A stretch of DNA of 13,319 nt, from contig CAKSGA010000064.1 in assembly GCA_934454435.1 (NCBI GenBank), positions 1-13,319 of the forward strand, in the 5' to 3' direction. The first letter of the stretch is position 1. The number at the start of each line of letters is the position of its first letter. Position numbers and translations under genes: made by a program. The notes under the pieces are model-generated. The model had not been told where the DNA came from and did not search any database. It saw only the letters and a list, made by a program, of their open reading frames with translations. This document shows, one piece after another, positions 1 through 5,931 of the stretch. The DNA comes from an uncultured Oscillospiraceae bacterium. GTDB lineage: Bacteria > Bacillota > Clostridia > Oscillospirales > Ruminococcaceae.

Positions 1-1
1 C

Positions 2-601
2 TCCGGGGCTGAGTGGGTGCACATGGTAGACCTTGACGGCGCCAAGGACGCAACACAGCAGAATAAGGAGATCTTCATAGATGTGGCAAAGCACACAAAG
101 CTGAAGGTCGAGGTCGGCGGCGGCATACGCAGCATGGACACGATAGAGATGTACCTGAATGCGGGTATTTCCAGGGTGATAATAGGCTCGGCGGCGGTAA
201 AGGACCCTGACCTGGTACGGTGTGCAGCGAGGGAATACAAGGGACGTATTGCAGTCGGCATAGACGCTAAAAAGGGAATGGTAGCGACCGAGGGCTGGCT
301 TGAAACCAGCAGCGTGAACTACATAGACCTCGGCGTTGAGATGTGCCGTGCCGGAGTGCAGTACTTCATATTCACAGATATAGACAAGGACGGGACGCTC
401 ACCGGACCCAACCAGCAGATGACAAAAACGCTCCAGGACACTCTTGCGCCCTTGGGCGGATGGGTAATAGCGAGCGGCGGGATACAGAACATCAATGATA
501 TCAGGACGCTGAAAAAGAACGGCATCTACGGTGCGATATGCGGCAAATCCATCTACACCGGCAGTCTTGATCTCGCACAGGCAGTGCGTGAGGCTGAATG
601 A
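2..601 (+). CDS. hisA: HisA, ProFAR isomerase (5' partial)
   Basis: This enzyme isomerises ProFAR to PRFAR in cytoplasmic histidine synthesis. The reading frame is open from base 2 and runs to TGA at 599-601; the start lies before the window. About 40-45 N-terminal residues, including the first catalytic Asp, should be missing, given the usual length of about 240. The visible part carries the half-barrel motifs of the family: HMVDLDGAKD, VGGGIRS, the second catalytic region FTDIDKDGTLTGPN, and the C-terminal phosphate-binding segments IASGGI and GAICGKSIY. hisF follows 25 bases downstream, the common hisA-hisF order. GTG at 17 is an internal valine codon, not the start. I am confident in the identification. 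Confidence 0.97.
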   Translation, partial: SGAEWVHMVDLDGAKDATQQNKEIFIDVAKHTKLKVEVGGGIRSMDTIEMYLNAGISRVIIGSAAVKDPDLVRCAAREYKGRIAVGIDAKKGMVATEGWLETSSVNYIDLGVEMCRAGVQYFIFTDIDKDGTLTGPNQQMTKTLQDTLAPLGGWVIASGGIQNINDIRTLKKNGIYGAICGKSIYTGSLDLAQAVREAE

Positions 602-626
602 GTTCCTGAACGAAAAGGAGTAAAAT

Positions 627-1397
627 ATGCTTGCAAAAAGAATTATCCCGTGTCTTGACGTGCGCAACGGCAAAGTCGTAAAGGGCGTGAATTTTGAGGG
701 AATAAAGGACGTCGGCGACCCGGTCGAGCTTGCGATAGAATACAACCGCCAGGGCGCTGACGAGTTGGTTTTCTATGATATAACCGCCTCCTATGAGGGC
801 AGGGGAGTAATGCTGGACGTGGTTAAGCGGACTGCGCAGCAGGTTTTCGTTCCGCTGTGCGTTGGCGGCGGAATTGCCTCCGTGCAGGACTTCCGTGACA
901 CGCTGAGAGCTGGTGCTGATAAGGTTTCCATCAACTCCCAGGCTGTAAAGAATCCCAAGCTCATAAGTGACGCAGCGGAGATATTCGGCAGCCAGTGCGT
1001 AGTTGTGGGTATAGATGCAAAGCGCAATGGAAAGGGCGGCTACAGCGTTTTCATCAACGGCGGACGTGTTGACATGAACCTGGACCTCGGCGACTGGGTA
1101 AAGGAGATACAGGAGCGTGGCGCAGGAGAGATATGCCTGAACTCCATAGACACAGACGGTGTGCGTGGCGGCTTTGACCTTGACATGCTGAATTTCGTCT
1201 GCGACCGTGTGAAGATACCAGTGATCGCAAGCGGTGGCTGCGGCAAGCTGGAGCACTTCTCCGAGGTGTTTGAAAAGACGAACGCATCTGCGGCTCTGGC
1301 GGCTTCGCTGTTCCATTTCAGGGAGCTGACGGTCGATGAGGTCAAGGAGCACCTTAAAGAGCACGACATCCCGGTCAGAACTATCGTGAGGAAGTAA
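627..1397 (+). CDS. hisF: HisF, imidazole glycerol phosphate synthase cyclase subunit
   Basis: HisF uses ammonia supplied by the glutaminase HisH to convert PRFAR to imidazole glycerol phosphate and AICAR. The 256-residue length is normal for the family. It begins [20 protein letters not shown] with catalytic Asp11, and the second catalytic Asp lies at 130 in [14 protein letters not shown]. The phosphate loops CVGGGI (about 78-83) and VIASGGCG are present. An AAAAGGAG ribosome site precedes the ATG at good spacing. It sits 25 bases after hisA and 1 base before the DUF4253 gene, so it is inside an operon. HisH is not in the window and is presumably encoded upstream. Confidence 0.98.
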   Translation: MLAKRIIPCLDVRNGKVVKGVNFEGIKDVGDPVELAIEYNRQGADELVFYDITASYEGRGVMLDVVKRTAQQVFVPLCVGGGIASVQDFRDTLRAGADKVSINSQAVKNPKLISDAAEIFGSQCVVVGIDAKRNGKGGYSVFINGGRVDMNLDLGDWVKEIQERGAGEICLNSIDTDGVRGGFDLDMLNFVCDRVKIPVIASGGCGKLEHFSEVFEKTNASAALAASLFHFRELTVDEVKEHLKEHDIPVRTIVRK

Positions 1398-1398
1398 T

Positions 1399-2130
1399 AT
1401 GGGATTATTTTCAGCCAAACCGAGTGAAAACGCAAAGAAGATCATGGAGTTCCTGGGCTGCGAGTGCGACTATTATCCGGAGGGTAAGCCCGCTCAGCTT
1501 GTCCACGGCGCCTATGAGGAAGCCTTTGCGAACAAGGAGATGGGCGGCAACACGCCTGTCGTTATCGTTGTGAACGATGTTCTCACCGACCAGCTTTCAC
1601 AGTTCACCCAGCCGGAGTACAGGGAGAAGCTGCTTGCTGAAGTTCTTCCGGACGCACAGCTGTGGTTCACCGAAAGGCTCACTGAAATGAAGGAGAGTTA
1701 CGGTGATTACTGGGACGAGATAACCGCAGAAAGCGACATTCCCGGCGCTGTCATCAATAAACTGAACGGCTTCGTTGACTTCGGCACCAAGCGTTCGCAG
1801 GAAGTGATAATTGCTAAGATCCCCACGGAAAACCCCTGGGAAGTATTTGCGTGGGTCCCTTTCGGTGGCTGGAACGAGTGTCCGGAGCCTCTGCTGATGA
1901 TGTCCGCAGCAAAATACTGGTTTGAGAAGTTCGGTGCTGTGCCGGCGGTAATTTCGCATGATATTCTTGAATTTGCAGCTCAGCCTGTAAGGGACAGAAG
2001 CGCAGCGGTCGGTCTGGCTCTGGAGCAGTATGCATTCTGCAACGATATCGTTGACCAGGGATTTCAGCAGATCAGCCCGTTCGCTGATACCCTTATGAAG
2101 TCCTCGGTATGGAGCTTCTGGTGGGATTAG
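1399..2130 (+). CDS. DUF4253 domain protein
   Basis: A 243-residue soluble protein with no signal peptide or membrane segment. The C-terminal part (about 130-243) matches the DUF4253 pattern as I know it: NPWEVFAWVPFGGWNECP at about 145-162, then AKYWFEKFGAVP, a conserved Asp at 188, and a C-terminal W-x-FWWD. The first 130 residues are less distinctive. The family's molecular function is unknown and I assign none. The ATG lies one base after the hisF stop, with GAGGAAG inside the hisF end as ribosome site, so translation is probably coupled to hisF. No terminator follows; a separate promoter starts just after its stop. Confidence 0.85.
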   Translation: MGLFSAKPSENAKKIMEFLGCECDYYPEGKPAQLVHGAYEEAFANKEMGGNTPVVIVVNDVLTDQLSQFTQPEYREKLLAEVLPDAQLWFTERLTEMKESYGDYWDEITAESDIPGAVINKLNGFVDFGTKRSQEVIIAKIPTENPWEVFAWVPFGGWNECPEPLLMMSAAKYWFEKFGAVPAVISHDILEFAAQPVRDRSAAVGLALEQYAFCNDIVDQGFQQISPFADTLMKSSVWSFWWD

Positions 2131-2133
2131 TGC

Positions 2134-2162
2134 TTGCATTTTTAAAAGTTTTGTGCTATAAT
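2134..2162 (+). promoter_or_regulatory. Sigma-70/SigA-type promoter for the Nudix-like gene and hisI side of the operon
   Basis: A -35 box TTGCAT (2134-2139) and a consensus -10 TATAAT (2157-2162) are separated by exactly 17 bases, with an extended -10 TG at 2154-2155. It starts 4 bases after the DUF4253 stop. Transcription should begin near 2168-2170, which would make an ATG at 2171 almost leaderless and supports the ATG at 2210 as the real start. It probably gives the second half of the his cluster a supply of transcripts independent of hisA-hisF. Confidence 0.75.
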
Positions 2163-2209
2163 GGTATGGTATGAATAATACCGGAACGTTGAATTTCGGG
2201 GTGTGTGTT

Positions 2210-2650
2210 ATGGAACTGAATTTTATGGAGGACTGCAACGAAGTCCAGGCGAGCAGCGTTGTAAATGTTTCACATCTGACCGCTGTAGTTGTTATGGACG
2301 GAAAGGTCCTTTATGTCAAAAAACGTGGAAATTCCACGCTTGAACTGCCTACTATAGTTCCCAGGAGGTCTGAGAAGCCTGTGGACGCAGTTAACCGGCT
2401 GCTGAAAGACTCGCTCAGCGCAGAAGTCAGCAGGGTGGAATTCGTCACGGTGTTCAGCCGGACGGACGGCAATGAAGTTGAATACGGTATGCTCTATATT
2501 GCCGTGGTCACGTCATTGCGTACACTCAATGACCCTGAGCTCTGGGCAAGCTATTTCCTGGACGTTCCGCCGGTGGGCCATGAAAAGTGGACCTGTCCCG
2601 AAATAGATATCCCTCTGCTTGAAAAAGCTATGGTAGTTATTAAAAAGTGA
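2210..2650 (+). CDS. Nudix-fold protein with a degenerate catalytic box
   Basis: A 146-residue soluble protein. I chose ATG 2210 over ATG 2171 because the promoter -10 ends at 2162, and a GGGGTG ribosome-site-like run lies at 2198-2203. Strand pattern and spacing resemble Nudix hydrolases: TAVVVMDGKVLYVKKRG (24-40), then ELP at 45-47 where Nudix proteins have the x-LPGG turn, then a helix at 55-69. The catalytic box is broken: the GG is TI, and the RE-x-x-EE core reads R63-L64-L65-K66-D67-S68, so two of three metal-binding Glu are lost and the third is Asp. Hydrolysis is therefore doubtful; a ligand-binding or regulatory role is possible. It ends 12 bases before hisI. The fold assignment is inference from pattern. 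Confidence 0.6.
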   Translation: MELNFMEDCNEVQASSVVNVSHLTAVVVMDGKVLYVKKRGNSTLELPTIVPRRSEKPVDAVNRLLKDSLSAEVSRVEFVTVFSRTDGNEVEYGMLYIAVVTSLRTLNDPELWASYFLDVPPVGHEKWTCPEIDIPLLEKAMVVIKK

Positions 2651-2662
2651 TCTGGAGAGAAA

Positions 2663-2977
2663 ATGGACGTTAAGAAGTATTTCAAGAAGTCCGGGCTTAT
2701 CCCGGCGATAATCACTGACGCCGATAACGGCGAGGTCCTCATGCTCGCTTACATGAACGAGGAAAGCCTGCAAAAGACGCTTGAAACGGGCTATACCTGG
2801 TTCTGGAGCCGTTCCCGCCAGGAACTCTGGAATAAGGGAGCGACCTCCGGTCACTTCCAGAAGGTCGTTGAGATGTACAGCGACTGCGATGATGACACTC
2901 TTCTCATAAAGGTCATTCAGACCGGGGCAGCATGTCACACGGGACACCGCAGCTGCTTCTTCACTAAGATAAAGTGA
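2663..2977 (+). CDS. hisI: HisI, phosphoribosyl-AMP cyclohydrolase
   Basis: HisI opens the purine ring of phosphoribosyl-AMP, the third step of histidine synthesis. At 104 residues this is a stand-alone cyclohydrolase, not a HisIE fusion. It carries the family's metal motif DCDDDTLL (Asp74, Asp76, Asp78 for Mg; Cys75 for Zn) and [10 protein letters not shown] with Cys91 and Cys98, the other two expected zinc ligands. The N-terminal half has [11 protein letters not shown] and the W-S-R-S-R-x-x-LW-x-KG substrate motif at about 48-59. A GGAG ribosome site precedes ATG 2663. Its stop overlaps the next gene's GTG by 4 bases (GTGA), indicating translational coupling. Confidence 0.98.
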   Translation: MDVKKYFKKSGLIPAIITDADNGEVLMLAYMNEESLQKTLETGYTWFWSRSRQELWNKGATSGHFQKVVEMYSDCDDDTLLIKVIQTGAACHTGHRSCFFTKIK

Positions 2978-3594
2978 GCATCAGATTACTGTACGGCACG
3001 GGAAATCCTGCAAAGCTTGATTCCATGCGGCGCCAGCTTGCTGGCACGGGTATCGAGCTGCTGGGGCTAAGCGATATGCCGGAAGCACCTGTAGAAGTAG
3101 ATGAAATCGGCATATCTCCGCTGGAAAACGCACGGATCAAGGCGCTGGCTTATTACAGGCAGTATGGCATTGCGGTGTTTTCCTGTGACAGCGGTCTGTA
3201 CATACGTCAGCTTCCTGATGAACTACAGCCGGGAACTCACGTGCGTAATGTAAACGGCAGGCGGCTTTCCGATGAAGAAATGACTGAATACTACAGCGGA
3301 CTTGCAAAACAATACGGCAGACTTACTGCACGTTATTTGAATGCGGTCTGTCTTGTGCTGTCTGAATCGGAAATCCATGAGCTTATGGGCGACGAGATCT
3401 CAGGAAACAGCTTTTATATCACCGACAAACCTCACCCGAAAAAGGTGGAGGGCTATCCACTGGACAGAATATCTCTGAATATCCGCACCGGAAAGTATTA
3501 TTACGACATGACGCCCGGCGATTATGAGCTAGAGGACAGCTTCGGCGGAGGATTTTGGAGATTTTTTATCAAAGCATTGAATATTAAGGAGTAA
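2974..3594 (+). CDS. Divergent RdgB/HAM1-like nucleotide pyrophosphatase
   Basis: A 206-residue protein related to the RdgB/HAM1 (ITPase) family, which hydrolyses dITP and XTP to monophosphates. The N-terminal half fits: TGNPAKL (9-15), E-x-G with ENARIKA (44-57), C-DSGL at 71-75 (usually DDSGL), and [11 protein letters not shown] at 86-96. The C-terminal half lacks the FGYDP and S-H-R motifs that contact the base in RdgB, and instead has [12 protein letters not shown] and a C-terminal [10 protein letters not shown]. It may thus be a subfamily with different substrate choice. It starts with GTG overlapping the hisI stop, has no clear ribosome site of its own, and sits between hisI and hisE. 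The family call is good; substrate is unknown. Confidence 0.75.
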   Translation: MSIRLLYGTGNPAKLDSMRRQLAGTGIELLGLSDMPEAPVEVDEIGISPLENARIKALAYYRQYGIAVFSCDSGLYIRQLPDELQPGTHVRNVNGRRLSDEEMTEYYSGLAKQYGRLTARYLNAVCLVLSESEIHELMGDEISGNSFYITDKPHPKKVEGYPLDRISLNIRTGKYYYDMTPGDYELEDSFGGGFWRFFIKALNIKE

Positions 3595-3599
3595 TCAAA

Positions 3600-3926
3600 A
3601 TGATGGACGCATTCAAGGACATGTACGATGTGGTAGTAGACCGCAGGGCTAACCCGCAGGAGGGTTCCTACACCTGCTATCTTTTTGACAAGGGCATTGA
3701 CAAGATTCTCAAGAAGTGCGGTGAAGAGTGCACTGAAATGGTCATCGCAGCCAAGAATAATGACAAGGACGAGCTTGCAAATGAGATAAACGACCTGTTG
3801 TATCACATGATAGTTATGATGGTGGATCGTGGCGTGACTGTTGAGGACATTGAGAAGATCATGGTAGAGCGCAGCAAGAAGATCGGCAATCTCAAGCAGT
3901 TCCACGTGAGCGACCACAACACCTGA
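3600..3926 (+). CDS. hisE: HisE, phosphoribosyl-ATP pyrophosphatase
   Basis: HisE hydrolyses phosphoribosyl-ATP to phosphoribosyl-AMP and pyrophosphate, the second step of histidine synthesis and the one that feeds HisI. The 108-residue all-alpha protein has the MazG/HisE metal-binding helices: YTCYLFDKGIDKILKKCGEE, EECTE, then E-x-NDLLYH. AAGGAG at 3586-3591 lies 8 bases before ATG 3600; a second ATG follows immediately at 3603. It is unfused to hisI, unlike in many bacteria, and is separated from it by the RdgB-like gene. The next gene starts one base after its stop. Confidence 0.96.
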   Translation: MMDAFKDMYDVVVDRRANPQEGSYTCYLFDKGIDKILKKCGEECTEMVIAAKNNDKDELANEINDLLYHMIVMMVDRGVTVEDIEKIMVERSKKIGNLKQFHVSDHNT

Positions 3927-3927
3927 T

Positions 3928-4671
3928 ATGGACATTACCAGACTGACAGACCTTTACGGCGATGATATCTTCGCCCTGGCGCTGATAACAACCAAGAGCT
4001 TCGACTCCGCAAAGGAAATATACGTGCGCACGGCGACCCGCTGCGAGGAGTATTCCGACAGCTCGGAGCTTATCAATTTCATTGAGAATGAGTACCCCCT
4101 CTGCAAAAAGGCAGACAGCAACGACAGCGCAGTGACCCTGACCGGAGTGGAGCTTGACATCAAAAAGCAGGCTCTTCTGGAGATAGTTCTCCAGAAGCCG
4201 TTTATAGTACGCAGCATTATTCACATGTTCTGGGAGAACGACCTGGAACCTGAGGAGATAGCACGTATAACCGGGGAAAGCGCAAAATATGTGCGTTCCG
4301 TTGTTGAGGGCCTTTCTGACGAGCTAAGAACAGCGCTCGACCGGAGCTATAAGGACATCTGTGTAAAGATCACCGCCAGTGACAAGCTGAAAGCGTACGT
4401 TATACGGAGCGTGAATTCCGGCAACAAACGTCAGTTTGAGGTGAAGGAGGACGCTGTTCCTGTTCACCGCTGGACCCGGGACCAGAAGATGATCGTTTAT
4501 ATTGCAGCAGCGCTCGTGGCTGTGATACTCTGTATTGTGATCCCGCTTGCGGAAAGCTACTACAACATGCGCAAGGAAGAGGGCTTCAAGGACTGGAGAA
4601 AGACCGAAGAGGCAGTCCAGCAGACGGAGGAAGTATATTCCGCAAGTTCAGCTGACGGCAGTTTCTTATAA
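3928..4671 (+). CDS. Membrane-anchored sigma-70-like (ECF-like) protein
   Basis: A 247-residue protein. Residues 3-40 (LTDLYGDDIFALAL, then KSFDSAKEIYVRTATRC) resemble the start of region 2 of an ECF sigma factor, but the aromatic -10 recognition stretch is not apparent. Residues 105-136 (LEPEEIARITGESAKYVRSV and onward) look like a region 4 helix-turn-helix. A short SDKLKAYVIRSV segment (151-162) follows, then a single transmembrane helix at about 188-207 and a charged, Glu-rich tail of 40 residues. With no signal peptide, the N-terminal domains should be cytoplasmic and the tail outside. It starts one base after hisE with no good ribosome site, so it is probably coupled to it. It could be a sigma factor, a sigma-derived regulator, or a degenerate relic; I cannot decide. 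Confidence 0.6.
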   Translation: MDITRLTDLYGDDIFALALITTKSFDSAKEIYVRTATRCEEYSDSSELINFIENEYPLCKKADSNDSAVTLTGVELDIKKQALLEIVLQKPFIVRSIIHMFWENDLEPEEIARITGESAKYVRSVVEGLSDELRTALDRSYKDICVKITASDKLKAYVIRSVNSGNKRQFEVKEDAVPVHRWTRDQKMIVYIAAALVAVILCIVIPLAESYYNMRKEEGFKDWRKTEEAVQQTEEVYSASSADGSFL

Positions 4672-4700
4672 CATAACAGATAAATTTTTTCAAAAAGATA

Positions 4701-4729
4701 TTGCTTTTTTCGGAAAAATGCGTTATAAT
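4701..4729 (+). promoter_or_regulatory. SigA-type promoter for fba
   Basis: TTGCTT (4701-4706) and consensus TATAAT (4724-4729) are 17 bases apart. The region upstream is AT-rich with T and A runs (4685-4696) that could act as an UP element. Transcription should start near 4736, leaving a leader of about 45 bases. No hairpin terminator separates it from the sigma-like gene, so readthrough from the his cluster is possible. Confidence 0.8.
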
Positions 4730-4781
4730 AGGTCTGTAGGGATTTTAACGATCCACTTTTAATTCAAAGGAGATCAAAAGC

Positions 4782-5645
4782 ATGTTAGTATCTGCAAAAG
4801 AAATGCTGAACAAGGCTCGTGACGGCAAGTACGCTGTTGGTCAGTTCAACATTAACAACCTTGAATGGACAAAGGCTATCCTTCTCACTGCTGAGGAGTG
4901 CAAGTCACCTGTTATCCTCGGTGTATCTGAGGGCGCAGGCAAGTATATGTGCGGCTATTCCACAATCGTTGGCATGGTAAAGGGCATGATCGAGAACCTT
5001 CACATCACTGTTCCGGTAGCTCTGCACCTTGACCACGGCACTTTTGAGGGCGCTAAGGCTTGCATCAAGGCTGGTTTCTCTTCCATCATGTTTGATGGTT
5101 CCCACTATCCGATCGATGAGAACGTTGAAAAGACAACTATCCTTGTTAACACCTGCGATGTACTCGGTATCTCTCTTGAGGCTGAGGTAGGCGCTATCGG
5201 CGGTGAAGAGGACGGTGTAATCGGTATGGGTGAGTGTGCTGATCCTGCTGAGTGCAAGAGAGTCGCTGGCCTGGGTGTTACAATGCTGGCTGCTGGTATC
5301 GGTAATATCCACGGTAAGTATCCTGAGAACTGGCCTGGTCTGTCTTTTGATACTCTCGCTAAGATCAAGGCAGAAGTTGGCGATATGCCTCTGGTTCTGC
5401 ACGGAGGTACTGGTATTCCTGACGACCAGATCAAGAAGGCTATTTCTCTCGGCGTTGCTAAGATCAACGTTAACACTGAGTGCCAACTGGTATTCCAGGA
5501 AGCAACTAGGAAGTACATCGAAGAGGGTAAGGACCTCCAGGGTAAGGGCTTTGATCCCAGAAAGCTTCTCGCTCCCGGCTTTGAGGCTATCAAGGCTAAG
5601 GTCAAGGAGAAGATGGAACTGTTCGGTTCTGTTGGCAAGGCTTGA
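4782..5645 (+). CDS. fba: Class II fructose-1,6-bisphosphate aldolase
   Basis: This glycolytic and gluconeogenic enzyme cleaves fructose-1,6-bisphosphate to dihydroxyacetone phosphate and glyceraldehyde-3-phosphate. The 287-residue length matches the zinc-dependent FbaA type of Bacillus. It has HLDHG with catalytic Asp84 and zinc ligand His85, FDGSHYP (105-110), LEAEVGAIGGEEDG (132-145), GNIHGKYP with His177, HGGTGIPDDQI with His207, and AKINVNTEC. AAAGGAGAT (4766-4774) is a strong ribosome site. Codon use is unlike the neighbours, favouring GCT, GTT, GGT and CTC, as expected for high expression. It stands alone between its own promoter and terminator. Confidence 0.98.
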   Translation: MLVSAKEMLNKARDGKYAVGQFNINNLEWTKAILLTAEECKSPVILGVSEGAGKYMCGYSTIVGMVKGMIENLHITVPVALHLDHGTFEGAKACIKAGFSSIMFDGSHYPIDENVEKTTILVNTCDVLGISLEAEVGAIGGEEDGVIGMGECADPAECKRVAGLGVTMLAAGIGNIHGKYPENWPGLSFDTLAKIKAEVGDMPLVLHGGTGIPDDQIKKAISLGVAKINVNTECQLVFQEATRKYIEEGKDLQGKGFDPRKLLAPGFEAIKAKVKEKMELFGSVGKA

Positions 5646-5662
5646 TCTCTTTGAGAATAATG

Positions 5663-5697
5663 ATTGCGCTGCTCTCACGGGCAGCGCAGTTTTTTTT
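5663..5697 (+). terminator. Intrinsic terminator of fba
   Basis: TGCGCTGC (5665-5672) pairs with GCAGCGCA (5681-5688) across an 8-base loop, and the stem can extend two pairs outward. A G and then eight Ts (5690-5697) follow. It lies 18 bases after the fba stop. Confidence 0.92.
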
Positions 5698-5803
5698 GTA
5701 ATATGAATAATACATAAAAGATTTATTTTATGCATTCGTATAAATAGACAGATACCGTGTACAAAATTCGGCAGAGGTAATGTAAAAAAATTAGAAAACC
5801 TAC

Positions 5804-5832
5804 TTGAATTTTTACTTCAATTATGGTATATT
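5804..5832 (+). promoter_or_regulatory. SigA-type promoter for glgA, with a small dyad in the spacer
   Basis: TTGAAT (5804-5809) and TATATT (5827-5832) are 17 bases apart, with an extended -10 TG at 5824-5825. Transcription should start near 5839. TTGAA (5804-5808) and TTCAA (5816-5820) form an inverted repeat covering the -35 box and part of the spacer, which could be a repressor site but may be chance in AT-rich DNA. Confidence 0.7.
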
Positions 5833-5838
5833 ATATAT

Positions 5839-5931
5839 AGGCGATATCTGTGCGTCAGCATGGAAGTGCTCTGCGGGGCAGGCTCTGTGTTGGGCGGCAG
5901 TTTCAGCGATCAAATCGGAGGACATATCACA
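5839..5931 (+). other. glgA 5' leader
   Basis: About 93 bases separate the predicted transcription start from the glgA ATG. It is richer in G than the flanking promoter DNA and has only short hairpins, for example AGCA/TGCT at about 5857-5870 and CGAT/ATCG at 5907-5917, the latter touching the ribosome site. I recognise no riboswitch class. An in-frame ATG at 5860 could extend GlgA by 24 residues, but the extension does not resemble the family. Confidence 0.35.

Noticed and set aside
501..1445. 314-residue open frame antisense to hisF
   Set aside because: It lies wholly opposite a certain hisF with normal motifs and has no recognisable domain; the frame is open because of hisF codon use.
2171..2209. 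Upstream ATG for the Nudix-like protein
   Set aside because: It lies only 8 bases after the -10 box, at the predicted transcription start, so it would have no ribosome site; ATG 2210 fits better.
4547..4762. 71-residue frame overlapping the end of the sigma-like gene and the fba promoter
   Set aside because: It runs through a near-consensus promoter, has a biased Arg-rich translation typical of an off-frame reading, and has no ribosome site.
5860..5931. Upstream ATG extending GlgA by 24 residues
   Set aside because: The extension is unlike GlgA N-termini, while ATG 5932 has a strong GGAGGA site and gives the family-typical start.
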